A program made the translations under genes and the position numbers. The notes beneath the pieces were generated by a model. That model did no database searches. It worked only from the letters and a program-made list of their open reading frames with translations, and was not told where the DNA came from. From Kiritimatiellia bacterium (GTDB lineage: Bacteria; Verrucomicrobiota; Kiritimatiellia; UBA8416; JADHWI01): a stretch of DNA of 64,000 nt. The stretch lies in contig JASLPY010000003.1 of assembly GCA_030744755.1 (NCBI GenBank), forward strand, positions 1-64,000. The letters are read 5' to 3'. Positions 1 through 7,550 of this stretch are shown here, one piece after another. Position 1 is the first letter of the stretch, and every line of letters starts with the position of its first letter.

Positions 1-241
1 TCTAACCTCCGTGCTGGCCACGCCATAGGCGTGGTCCTCGGGAGCTCCAGCGCGGGAGCGCGGGTGGTTACGTTCTCCAGTTCTAATCCTCAATTCGCAT
101 GCTGCTAGTTCAGTTCCGGCCACTTTCGGCCATCACCACCCGCAATTATGTTGAGTAACTCCGTGGCGTCACACCTCATTCACTGGAACGTGCAGAACTA
201 CTCCACATAATTCCCAACTCCACATAACAGAAGCCTCGGAA
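1..241. other. Intergenic region with short hairpins
   Basis: No coding region is supported here. A perfect 7-bp hairpin with a 3-nt loop lies at 18-34 (ccacgcc ata ggcgtgg), followed by GC-rich partial palindromes up to about position 70. It resembles the other palindromic intergenic repeats of the window. The rest holds nothing recognisable until the promoter at 253. Confidence 0.5.
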
Positions 242-280
242 AATACTCCCGTTTGACATGGACGCGCGGTTGGGAGTATT
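242..280 (+). promoter_or_regulatory. Inverted repeat overlapping the pseudopilin promoter (candidate operator)
   Basis: Two perfect 9-nt arms, aatactccc (242-250) and gggagtatt (272-280), face each other across a 21-nt spacer. The -35 box lies inside the spacer, and the right arm covers the end of the promoter spacer and most of the -10 box. That geometry fits a dimeric repressor site. It could also be a decayed copy of the dispersed ctcccgatt/aatcgggag palindrome seen elsewhere in the window. The regulatory role is inferred. Confidence 0.4.
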
Positions 281-282
281 AT
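253..282 (+). promoter_or_regulatory. Sigma-70-type promoter of the pseudopilin operon
   Basis: A consensus TTGACA (253-258) is followed, after 18 nt, by TATTAT (277-282). It lies about 50 nt upstream of the first pseudopilin start and is the best promoter in the 5' part of the window. The eight following genes are closely packed, so it probably drives the whole run to 7289. Confidence 0.65.
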
Positions 283-329
283 TGTTATAGAAATCGGGGT
301 GGTTGGGACATCCCGTGGGGGGGAACAGA

Positions 330-809
330 ATGTTGTCATATCGCACATTTTCGCCTGAAAACAGGGCGAATCGGCCTCAGCCAACTCGCTGGACAGGTGA
401 TAAACAGGGCAAAAAGGCGTTTACACTTATCGAATTGCTCACCGTGATTCTCATAATGGGAATCCTCATGTCGATGATCATTGGAATCGCCGTTGTTGTG
501 GGTCAGAAGAACCTGGAAGCGCGCGCCCTTGCCGACATAGAAAACATTCGAAATGCACTCAACGAGCATCAGCTCGACTATGGCAAGTTCCCGGACAGCA
601 CTCTTGCCGACGAGACCTGGACCAACGACATCAACGGCTACATGATCATCGAGGATTTCAATTACATCGATCCATGGGACAACATGTACCGCTACGAGAC
701 TCCAACCGGTGAGACTTCCCCAAGGCGTTACACTCTCTACTCACTTGGGAGAGACGGTGAAGAGGGTTCAGAAGAAGAGAATGCGGATAACATCGTGGCA
801 GGAAGGTAA
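330..809 (+). CDS. gspG: Major pseudopilin GspG-like protein
   Basis: This is a type II secretion major pseudopilin. Such proteins are processed by prepilin peptidase and polymerise into a periplasmic pseudopilus that pushes substrates through the outer-membrane secretin. After a basic leader comes the N-methylation helix (AFTLIELLTVILIMG), with Glu at mature position 5. The C-terminal half has the GspG pattern DPWDNMYRYETP, then YTLYSLGRDGEEG, the calcium-binding end of the family. The ATG at 330 was chosen because a G-rich ribosome site sits at 317-322. A TTG at 303 in the same frame is weaker. Residue -1 at the cleavage site is Ala where Gly is usual. At 159 residues the length is normal. 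It is the first gene of the operon. Confidence 0.85.
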   Translation: MLSYRTFSPENRANRPQPTRWTGDKQGKKAFTLIELLTVILIMGILMSMIIGIAVVVGQKNLEARALADIENIRNALNEHQLDYGKFPDSTLADETWTNDINGYMIIEDFNYIDPWDNMYRYETPTGETSPRRYTLYSLGRDGEEGSEEENADNIVAGR

Positions 810-814
810 TCACA

Positions 815-1594
815 ATGACAGGATCTGCACAGCATGTACATTCGTCAAAATGGTTTGGCGGTCGCACTTGTCATCCCGAGCTTGTCGAGGGATCTCATCT
901 CCTGTCGAGAGTGCTGGAGATCCTTCGACTCCGCTTCGCTCCGCTCAGGATGACACGCATACGGTTTCATCAGGTGCTTACCGCACAGAAACAGAAAACC
1001 GCCCCGGCAACTGCGGAGGGCTTCACCCTTATAGAGATGCTCGTGGTCATCGCCATCATCGGCGTATTGGCGGCTCTGCTCCTTCCCGCTATAAGCAAAG
1101 TCCAGAAACAGGCTAAGAGGGTTAAGGCAACTGCCGAAGTAGCCCAGATCGCCGCCGCATGGAATCAGTACTACTCAGAGTATCAGCATTGGCCGGAGGT
1201 AGTAGAGGACGAGGAGCCCATGAAGATGGTGGGCGAGCTTGCCGCAGTGCTCTACAGCGGCGCCTACGATGCCGAAGACAATCCTCGCAGAATGAGGTTC
1301 ATGGATTTCAAGAACTACAGCAGCGAGACAAATCCGATCACGCCCTGGGCCGAACCGGGCGTTCTCGGCTCCGACCCCGATGACGAGGAGTACTTCTACT
1401 GGGTCATGTTCGACACGGACTACAACAACGTGATAAGTGGATCAGCCGCGACGCCGGAAATTGACGACCCGTTGACAAACGATGTCAGACGGGCAGTGAT
1501 CGTCTGGGCTGCGAATATGGATGTTGCGGAAGAGAGTTCCTCATATGATCCGGAGGAATATCGCGAACTGTACATTATTGGGAGTTGGGAGTAG
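815..1594 (+). CDS. GspG-like pseudopilin paralog with a repeat-derived N-terminus
   Basis: The prepilin signature EGFTLIEMLVVIAIIGVLAA is followed by the GspG-type helix and a long acidic C-terminal domain ending in IIGSWE. Relative to the next gene it shares FMDFK, NPITPW, YWVMFDTDYNNVI and NDVRR, so the two are tandem duplicates. The ATG at 815 has a good ribosome site (ggaagg, 801-806) but gives a 68-residue leader, of which about 30 residues are the translation of a dispersed palindromic repeat at 869-955. An ATG at 950, at the repeat edge, would give a normal 24-residue leader (MTRIRFHQ...). Which start is used is unresolved. It is probably a minor or alternative major pseudopilin of the same secretion machine. 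Confidence 0.8.
   Translation: MTGSAQHVHSSKWFGGRTCHPELVEGSHLLSRVLEILRLRFAPLRMTRIRFHQVLTAQKQKTAPATAEGFTLIEMLVVIAIIGVLAALLLPAISKVQKQAKRVKATAEVAQIAAAWNQYYSEYQHWPEVVEDEEPMKMVGELAAVLYSGAYDAEDNPRRMRFMDFKNYSSETNPITPWAEPGVLGSDPDDEEYFYWVMFDTDYNNVISGSAATPEIDDPLTNDVRRAVIVWAANMDVAEESSSYDPEEYRELYIIGSWE
869..955. repeat. Dispersed imperfect palindrome, copy 1
   Basis: An 87-nt element bounded by tgtcatcc (869-876) and ggatgaca (948-955). The outer arms match at 12 of 13 positions, and inner arms gtcgagggatct and agatccttcgac match at 11 of 12. A second copy lies at 57594-57678. This one sits in frame inside the 5' end of a pseudopilin gene, and its last bases supply an ATG at 950. It encodes no protein of its own and looks like a REP- or MITE-type element. 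Confidence 0.8.
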
Positions 1595-1597
1595 ACG

Positions 1598-2203
1598 ATG
1601 AAGAGACATACACCGGAACGAGACGGCAACCCCAAACAAAACGGCGGGTTCTCCCTGATCGAATTGCTCGTGGTGATAGGGGTTATCGTGGTGCTCATTG
1701 GCTTGCTGATACCGGCGCTGAGTCTTGTCAAACGGCGCGCGAAGGTTATTGAGGCCAGGAAGGATGTAAACCAGATAGAGGCAGCCCTTAACGAGTACCT
1801 TGCAACGTACCGCCGGTGGCCCCTTCTTGGCGAGCCAGTCACCCCGGGCGGCCCCATAAAAGTGGCCGGTGATATGGCAGGACTGCTTATAAGCGGTGCA
1901 TATGACGACATAGACAACACCAAGCGCCTGACCTTCATGAGTTTCAAGCGTTTCAATGAATCGAACACCCCCATAACACCATGGGGCAACGAGGATTTCG
2001 AAGACGCATCCGAAGATGACGAACACTACTACTGGGTAATGCTTGATACGGACTTCGACAACGTGATTGTAGGATGCGACTGCTTCCCGTCAATCGTTAC
2101 GCCCCTGAGCAACGATGTAAACAGGAGCGTCATTGCATGGACTGCAAATACTGACGCAGACCCCAGCGAAGAAGCGTTCATTATAGGGAGCTGGGAACAA
2201 TGA
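1598..2203 (+). CDS. GspG-like pseudopilin paralog
   Basis: A 201-residue pseudopilin with a 23-residue basic leader, then GFSLIELLVVIGVIVV and a long amphipathic helix. The C-terminal domain parallels the preceding gene: FMSFKRF, NTPITPWGN, YYWVMLDTDFDNVI, NDVNRSVI and a terminal IIGSWEQ. The typical GspG calcium-binding ending is missing, so it is a diverged paralog and not a second standard GspG. The start lies 3 nt after the previous stop, and its own stop overlaps the next start (ATGA), which suggests translational coupling. The role is inferred as a pseudopilus subunit that may tune tip composition or substrate choice. Confidence 0.8.
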   Translation: MKRHTPERDGNPKQNGGFSLIELLVVIGVIVVLIGLLIPALSLVKRRAKVIEARKDVNQIEAALNEYLATYRRWPLLGEPVTPGGPIKVAGDMAGLLISGAYDDIDNTKRLTFMSFKRFNESNTPITPWGNEDFEDASEDDEHYYWVMLDTDFDNVIVGCDCFPSIVTPLSNDVNRSVIAWTANTDADPSEEAFIIGSWEQ

Positions 2204-2733
2204 AGATGCCTCTGACAAGACACAAGAGCGGGTTCACCCTGCTGGAGATTCTCGTCGTCGTCATGATTATAGGCATACTGGTATCTCTGCTGCTTCCGTC
2301 GGTGACGATGCTCAAGAACGCGGCAAAGCGCAAGCAGGCACGAATCAAGGCGCTTGCGTTCGTAAGTGCTGTCACGAAGTACAGGACCGAGTACGGAAAG
2401 TACCCAGGGCAAACCCAGGACGACATCGACCAGGACATCGAACCTGAAGTGATGCTGGAAGAGATAATCGAGAATCCGCGGGACATGATCTTCATGGATT
2501 TTACCCCTGAGGATTTTACCGAAGGCGGAGGACTTGCCGACCCCTGGGGCATGCCTTACGTGATCGCGATAAACGAGAATGGTGATGGTGAAACCGAAAT
2601 GGAAGGTGAAATATCGGGGTCTTTCGGAACCGTTACGTTCGAAACAAATATCCCCGATATAAATATCTGCCTGATGTCATGGGGCGGGGATCCGCCGAAC
2701 ATTAATGTGAGGGTTTACTCATGGCGAGATTGA
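2200..2733 (+). CDS. GspG-like pseudopilin paralog
   Basis: A 177-residue protein with a short leader (MKMPLTRHKSG) and the prepilin motif GFTLLEILVVVMIIGILVS. The helix continues into a GspG-like segment (KYRTEYGKYPG) and an ADPWGMPY motif, which is close to the DPWGNPY signature of major pseudopilins. The acidic C-terminus ends in VYSWRD, echoing the IIGSWE endings of the two preceding paralogs. The start overlaps the previous stop by ATGA; a second ATG two codons downstream (2206) is also possible. It belongs to the same pseudopilus gene run. Confidence 0.8.
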   Translation: MKMPLTRHKSGFTLLEILVVVMIIGILVSLLLPSVTMLKNAAKRKQARIKALAFVSAVTKYRTEYGKYPGQTQDDIDQDIEPEVMLEEIIENPRDMIFMDFTPEDFTEGGGLADPWGMPYVIAINENGDGETEMEGEISGSFGTVTFETNIPDINICLMSWGGDPPNINVRVYSWRD

Positions 2734-3206
2734 GATATAGAGAACGCCAAGGATTCACGCTTCTCGAGATACTGGCCGTGTTGACTATCATGATGATCAT
2801 GATGGGTATGGCCATGTTCGCTTTCGTGGAATGGGGACGTGGCGGTGCGCTGCGCGCCGCGACCAATAACGTAAAGGCCGGTATAGCACGTGCCAGGACC
2901 CACACTATCACTTTTCGCGAACCGTCATGGATAGTCTGCACAAACACGTCTACGGGAATACTGCGAGGCTACTACTTCGTGGCCAACGCTGCGGATGGCC
3001 TGATGGGCGTAACGAATTTCCTGCCCGAGGGTCTGGCGTTCACAACTGATACCGACAGCCCGCTTACCTTCAAACTGGACGGCAGTCTTGAAGGCGGCGC
3101 AGCGACGAAATATGTCGAAATCTACGAACCGTTTCGCCCTGCTGGCGGTGTGACCAACAGGATAAGAGTCTACCCGCTGACAGGACGAACCATAGTACTG
3201 AACTAA
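2721..3206 (+). CDS. GspH/FimT-like minor pseudopilin
   Basis: A 161-residue protein with a short leader and QGFTLLEILAVLTIMMIMM. The helix leads to AATNNVKAGIARARTHTITF, the stretch typical of GspH/FimT proteins, which have a beta-rich domain after the helix. GspH is a minor pseudopilin of the tip complex in type II secretion. The start overlaps the previous gene by 13 nt and has gaggg upstream. The family call rests on the helix-proximal pattern and length, so GspH versus a related minor pseudopilin is uncertain. Confidence 0.7.
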   Translation: MARLRYRERQGFTLLEILAVLTIMMIMMGMAMFAFVEWGRGGALRAATNNVKAGIARARTHTITFREPSWIVCTNTSTGILRGYYFVANAADGLMGVTNFLPEGLAFTTDTDSPLTFKLDGSLEGGAATKYVEIYEPFRPAGGVTNRIRVYPLTGRTIVLN

Positions 3207-3248
3207 CGATCAACCTTGTGAGGGATTGGTGAAGACCATGCAGTCCCC

Positions 3249-3312
3249 TCGCACTTCGGAATCCGAAAGGATTCCGCGACGTGGCGGAACACATGAGTGT
3301 TCCGATGTGCGA
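3249..3312 (+). other. Structured intergenic element with two perfect hairpins (three-way-junction shape)
   Basis: An outer 6-bp stem, tcgcac (3249-3254) with gtgcga (3307-3312), encloses two perfect 8-bp hairpins with 4-nt loops: 3257-3276 (cggaatcc GAAA ggattccg) and 3285-3304 (cggaacac ATGA gtgttccg). The first loop is a GNRA tetraloop. It fills the only sizeable gap (about 157 nt) inside the pseudopilin operon. It could be an RNA processing or stability element, a cis-regulatory RNA, or another mobile palindrome. No known riboswitch was recognised. Confidence 0.5.
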
Positions 3313-3363
3313 TGAAAGCGCATAGCGAAGTCTAAGAACAGGAAGCGCTTCCAGGAGGTCACG

Positions 3364-4044
3364 ATGACTTCGATGAGGATACGTATGAAACGAGAAAGAC
3401 GCGCAGGTTTTACGCTTGTGGAAGTTGCCCTTGCCGTTGTTGTTGTGGCAATCGGTGTTACCGCTGCCTTTGCATTGATAGCCGCCGGCCTGGCGGCCAG
3501 CGCAAAAGCCGTCGCCGAAACCAGGGCATCGATTTTTGCGGATAACGTGTTCAATGCTCTGCGTTCTTCCTCGGCTGCTGCCTGTAACGAAGGTATTTTG
3601 TACGATGAATACCCTATGTCTGCAGGCTATTTTGAAAGTTTCTGGGAGGACTTTCTGGACTCTGACGGCGGTCAGGTATCCGTGGCCGCAGGTCCGGCAT
3701 GGCCGGTCGGCGTATCGTTTCCCGGCGGACCTTGGGCGCCTCCGACAACTAACTTCATGCAAGTCACGCTTGACTCTGATATTCACACCCTCGTCTTCAC
3801 GAATGTTTCTTTGAGAACGGGTGAAGAAACAGCCTTCGTGAATCACGCGATTCGCTACCAGGGAGTTGTCGAGGAATCGGTTATCGCGGGATCCTGGGCC
3901 TCGGACGGGGACTGGACGAACAAAATGAAGGTGATTCTCAACGTCTGGGAAGGCGAATATGGGTCCGACGAGGTAGATGATGCGCTAGTGTTCTACACGG
4001 AATTTATAAACCACGGAAAACTGATACCCGCCCTGCGGGAGTGA
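3364..4044 (+). CDS. GspI/PilV-like minor pseudopilin
   Basis: A 226-residue protein with a basic leader and AGFTLVEVALAVVVVAIGV; the Glu is at mature position 5. The FTLVE variant and the following VAIGVTAAFAL stretch are typical of GspI/PilV-type minor pseudopilins. The C-terminal domain is larger than that of classical GspI (about 120 residues) and ends in FINHGKLIPALRE. The ATG at 3364 is chosen because of the strong ribosome site aggaggtcacg just upstream. It follows the hairpin element and precedes a GspJ-like gene, matching the usual H-I-J-K order of type II secretion tip genes. Confidence 0.72.
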   Translation: MTSMRIRMKRERRAGFTLVEVALAVVVVAIGVTAAFALIAAGLAASAKAVAETRASIFADNVFNALRSSSAAACNEGILYDEYPMSAGYFESFWEDFLDSDGGQVSVAAGPAWPVGVSFPGGPWAPPTTNFMQVTLDSDIHTLVFTNVSLRTGEETAFVNHAIRYQGVVEESVIAGSWASDGDWTNKMKVILNVWEGEYGSDEVDDALVFYTEFINHGKLIPALRE

Positions 4045-4095
4045 TGGAGGGTCACGGGCTCCGTGACCGCGGACGCGGAGGCCCGCGTCCCTCCA
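4045..4095. repeat. Palindromic GC-rich intergenic repeat
   Basis: The element begins tggaggg and ends ccctcca. Inside are two further hairpins: gtcacgg/ccgtgac (4051-4067) and ggacgcg/cgcgtcc (4071-4090). It starts right after the stop of the GspI-like gene and fills most of the gap to the next start. It resembles a REP-type element; no second copy of this type is seen in the window. Confidence 0.6.
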
Positions 4096-4125
4096 AGGAG
4101 AAGGCAAAGATTGGGAAGTTGAACC

Positions 4126-4950
4126 ATGAGAAATGATTTCAAAAGACGCGGTTTCACGCTGATCGAGTTGCTTGCGGCGGTTTCTATACTGGTGGTGATC
4201 GTCACCATCGTCGGGATGATATTTGCCGAAAGCGACAAGGCCTGGACAACCGGAACCCAGAGAGTGGACAAGAACATGTCCGGGCGCGCGGCTCTTAACC
4301 TTATAGCCCATGATCTGCAGTATGTCGTCGTTGACGATATCATCTCGATGAATGTCGGGCTGGACAGGTATACCCCTGCATCGGATTCCTACGAGTTTGC
4401 AAACTCTGAACTCACTTTCGCCTCTATCAACAACGATCCCACCGATGCATCAGACCCGGAGCGCGCGGTAAGGGAGATGTTCTACTACGTCAGGGAGAAC
4501 CCGGATGTGGACGACATGTACCAGCTCATGCGTGGATATCATTCTGACGATATCCTTGATGATCCCGCAGAGCACTGTTATCAGAACCCCGGATGGTGTA
4601 CGGATCCCGATGATGGCATGGGAGGCTTGACCAGGGCAGGAATTGCAGCCCAGGTAGTTTGCGAAAACGTCTCAGGATTTGCTGTTTATGCGGCTGACCC
4701 ATGGGTTTCCACCTTCGAGGAAGGTTCGTCGATGTTGCGGAGTTTCTACTCGGCGGATTACTCCAACATGCCCCCACCCTACGTGGACGTCTGCCTGGAA
4801 CTGCTTAACGACAGGCCGGCAAGGCAGATCGCCGAACTTATGGACAGCGGAGCGTCTTACACGAATATTCTCCAGAAGAATGTAACCAGGTTTACAGCTC
4901 GTGTTTACCTTCAGAACTGGGACAGAAGATGGAGCCCTGAAATACCATGA
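4126..4950 (+). CDS. GspJ/PilW-like minor pseudopilin
   Basis: A 274-residue protein with a short leader (MRNDFKRR) and GFTLIELLAAVSILVVIV. The region after the helix, WTTGTQRVDKNMSGRAALNL, and the segment LTFASIN are typical of GspJ/PilW proteins, which pair with GspI and GspK at the pseudopilus tip. The start at 4126 has gggaag upstream. The stop overlaps the next start as ATGA, and the paired downstream gene is GspK-like, which supports the assignment. It is slightly longer than typical GspJ (about 200 residues). Confidence 0.75.
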   Translation: MRNDFKRRGFTLIELLAAVSILVVIVTIVGMIFAESDKAWTTGTQRVDKNMSGRAALNLIAHDLQYVVVDDIISMNVGLDRYTPASDSYEFANSELTFASINNDPTDASDPERAVREMFYYVRENPDVDDMYQLMRGYHSDDILDDPAEHCYQNPGWCTDPDDGMGGLTRAGIAAQVVCENVSGFAVYAADPWVSTFEEGSSMLRSFYSADYSNMPPPYVDVCLELLNDRPARQIAELMDSGASYTNILQKNVTRFTARVYLQNWDRRWSPEIP

Positions 4951-7289
4951 AGAAAACTACATACCTCAAGAAACGCGGGGCCGACAATGGAGTTGCCCTT
5001 ATCATTGTTCTTGGCCTTCTCTCGGTACTTACCCTGTTGGCTGTTGCGTTCGCCATCGCCATGCGTGTAGAGCGCCTTGCCGCAAGGAACCACGTGAACA
5101 CGGTAAAGGCCAGGCACATGATTCAGACAGGCCTGTCATGGGCTATTGACGACATCAGCGAATCCGTACTTGGTGCCACGTATCCGGATTGGACCTCCTA
5201 CGAACCAATCGGGATTGCCGATGCCCTCGGATCGGATGCCGGTGGCTCGGCAGATACCTGCGACTTTATTGAAGGGGAAGTTCTCAACGAGATACCCCCG
5301 GCATTGCTCTCTCTTGTTGACGCGCTGGACGATGACGACAGGCCCGAATGGAAACATGTGACCTTTGTCAATTCCGACGGCACTCTTACAACAAACGGGC
5401 GCGTTGCATACATGGTCGTCAACTGCTCCGGATGCATTGACCCCCATTTCATAGGCGGCAGCGACCGGGTATGGAGCACCAATATTGCAGAGATCGATAT
5501 CGATTCAACGGTAACCGACCCAGCGGAGTTCATGGGTGACCGTGAAGACCACGTGCGCTACGAAACAGTCGCCGAGATGCACAGGATAAACGAAGGCCTG
5601 TACCCGGGAGATGGCAGAAGCATGTTCCCGTACTCTTTGGACGTTGGACGCGACCTTTTCTTTACGAACGTTGCTGAACTGGGCTATCTCAACTCATCAC
5701 TCATGAGGAAATTCGAGATCAACAGCATTACGAACTATGCCGGGTATACCTCGCCGGATGATTACACCGGGTACTCTGGCGACGCTGCCTTCATCGCCGA
5801 GTATTGGACACCTCTGAGAGACTTGCTTGATCTGGCCGGAATGGAAAGGCCTGACGACGTGGCGTGGAATGTCGTTAATTATCTCGATGAAGACCGGATT
5901 CCTCAGTGTGGAGAGGCCTATCCCTGGCGGCATACTGAAGGCAACGAGGCCATACCGCTTTTCAACGAGATTGTTTTTCGACTGTCTCCGGATGCTCCCG
6001 CAGGATCCAACCAATACGAGTTTGCCATTGAACTGTGGTATCCGTTTGCTCCCGTCAGCGTTACTCCCAGCGACGATTTCAGTCTGGATGTTGCGGTTTT
6101 CGTGACCAACTGGACGGTAACGGATGGGGCACCTGGTGAGTTGAGCATCATGGGTGCAGGCAACCCCGACTGGTCGTTTTCAGCCGACATCGACAGTATG
6201 AGCTACGGCACGTCAAACGAGTTCCTGGTATTCAGATCGCCGGAACCGAACTGGATTTCCTTCGTAAGCAACAGCGTCATTGGCGGTGGCAACGCGGTCT
6301 GGTTTCTTGCACGGGTCATGAAGGGCGCCTTACCCGTCGATGAGGCGATGGGGTACAAGCAGAGCGAGGAGAATAACGGCATCATACACAGAAGAGCGCT
6401 CAAGAAGTTTGACTCCGAGGTCGGCTACGCCATCAATGACCCGCGCGTTAACGGTCAGTGCAGGTACTGGGATCCTACGATGCCAGGCGCCGGCAGCACC
6501 GCGGTCGACGCAGGATACCGTTTTGACCCCGATGACAACACCCTGGGAACAACCAACACCGTCATCTGCTCTGCGTGGTATGGTTTCAAGTCAACGGGAA
6601 CGCCGATCTGGGCCAAAAACGGCCTTATTCGAAACATCGCCGAACTGGGTCACATCTATCGCTCCAACCTTGACGATGAAATGCCAATGTTCTACCGGTT
6701 CTGGCGGAACATCGACCTGATGCATAACGATGAAGGGGCGGCATTGATGGACTGGACTACAGCAAGGGAGAACAGTAATGAAATCTCCGGCGTCATAGAG
6801 GATGTCGGCACCAACTATATCCCGCAGCGTGGGCTGGTAAACATCAGCAGCCGTCAACATGACTCGCTCTATGCCCTGATCAACAACCTTGAGATAGGCA
6901 CAACGAATGAGGATTGGACAGGTACATACACGGTCGATCCCATAGCCGCATCCAATCTTGTTGAGACGTTGATTTACAATGGTCCGTACATGCAGTACCG
7001 GGACATGTTCACTTCGGGTGACGACGGCGGACCAAACGCCGTGGCATTCAGGCAGTGCGTTCCATCAATCGGCAGCGCTACCAATGATATTCTGCAGGAG
7101 GATACGTTCCGAAAGATTGCCGAACTGATAACGTTCCGCCAGAACATTTTCCAGGTCCTGGTCGCTGCGCAGTCGCTTGCCAAGGATGGTGAATCCGTCG
7201 TAGGCGAAAAGCGCGCCCTGGCCACCATAATCCGAGATTCCTACACCGGCGTATACTTCATGCGCTCATTCAAGTGGCTCGACGATTAG
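4947..7289 (+). CDS. gspK: Very large GspK-like pseudopilin
   Basis: The N-terminus has the GspK/PilX pattern: a basic stretch, then GVALIIVLGLLSVLTLLAV without the Glu at position 5, then ARHMIQTGLSWAIDDI. GspK normally caps the I-J-K tip and is about 330 residues; this protein has 780. The extra length lies in a mainly polar, aromatic and Asp-rich C-terminal domain that could extend the capping domain; its fold is not recognised. The pattern IAELITFRQNIFQVLVAAQS near residues 725-745 looks like the helical GspK core near the end of the protein. The start overlaps the gspJ-like stop, and this is the last gene of the run. Confidence 0.75.
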   Translation: MKKTTYLKKRGADNGVALIIVLGLLSVLTLLAVAFAIAMRVERLAARNHVNTVKARHMIQTGLSWAIDDISESVLGATYPDWTSYEPIGIADALGSDAGGSADTCDFIEGEVLNEIPPALLSLVDALDDDDRPEWKHVTFVNSDGTLTTNGRVAYMVVNCSGCIDPHFIGGSDRVWSTNIAEIDIDSTVTDPAEFMGDREDHVRYETVAEMHRINEGLYPGDGRSMFPYSLDVGRDLFFTNVAELGYLNSSLMRKFEINSITNYAGYTSPDDYTGYSGDAAFIAEYWTPLRDLLDLAGMERPDDVAWNVVNYLDEDRIPQCGEAYPWRHTEGNEAIPLFNEIVFRLSPDAPAGSNQYEFAIELWYPFAPVSVTPSDDFSLDVAVFVTNWTVTDGAPGELSIMGAGNPDWSFSADIDSMSYGTSNEFLVFRSPEPNWISFVSNSVIGGGNAVWFLARVMKGALPVDEAMGYKQSEENNGIIHRRALKKFDSEVGYAINDPRVNGQCRYWDPTMPGAGSTAVDAGYRFDPDDNTLGTTNTVICSAWYGFKSTGTPIWAKNGLIRNIAELGHIYRSNLDDEMPMFYRFWRNIDLMHNDEGAALMDWTTARENSNEISGVIEDVGTNYIPQRGLVNISSRQHDSLYALINNLEIGTTNEDWTGTYTVDPIAASNLVETLIYNGPYMQYRDMFTSGDDGGPNAVAFRQCVPSIGSATNDILQEDTFRKIAELITFRQNIFQVLVAAQSLAKDGESVVGEKRALATIIRDSYTGVYFMRSFKWLDD

Positions 7290-7309
7290 AAGTATGAACC
7301 ACGCATCTT

Positions 7310-7398
7310 CCGTAGCGCCCGACTCCGATCGGGCGTTCCCCGTAGATTATTGACACCCCCCTGGGGATACTCCCGATTGGAATCGGGAGCTACGGGGA
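7310..7398. repeat. Composite palindromic repeat, copy A
   Basis: Two hairpin modules: cgcccga/tcgggcg (7316-7335) and ctcccgatt/aatcgggag (7370-7389), embedded in gtagcgcc... and ...gagctacggg flanks. The same two modules occur at 53511-53572 and 61039-61116. This copy lies between the GspK-like stop and the next promoter, where it could also protect or end the upstream transcript, but no T-tract follows either hairpin. Confidence 0.75.
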
Positions 7399-7456
7399 GA
7401 AGCGCAAGGGCATATCCCGTACCCACATTTTTCACACTTTCTTGACAGATTTATCT

Positions 7457-7486
7457 TTGAGAAAGTGGCTCATTATCTGCTATTAT
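7457..7486 (+). promoter_or_regulatory. Likely promoter for the giant exported protein genes
   Basis: TTGAGA (7457-7462), an 18-nt spacer, and TATTAT (7481-7486). The spacing and -10 box equal those of the promoter at 253. A TTGACA also lies at 7442, and 7-nt inverted arms (cactttc 7435-7441, gaaagtg 7461-7467) flank it. The start codon of the next gene is at 7551. Confidence 0.5.
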
Positions 7487-7550
7487 CAAGTTAGACGTGG
7501 GGTCTGTAAGATGTGTCAAGTTCACTCGCAGCTAAGGGGTACTGCCGCAA

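Noticed and set aside
709-1116. Plus-strand frame of 135 codons
   Set aside because: It overlaps two pseudopilin genes in another frame and translates the palindromic repeat.
7310-7398. Intrinsic terminator after the GspK-like gene
   Set aside because: The hairpins are part of a dispersed repeat and no T-tract follows either stem.
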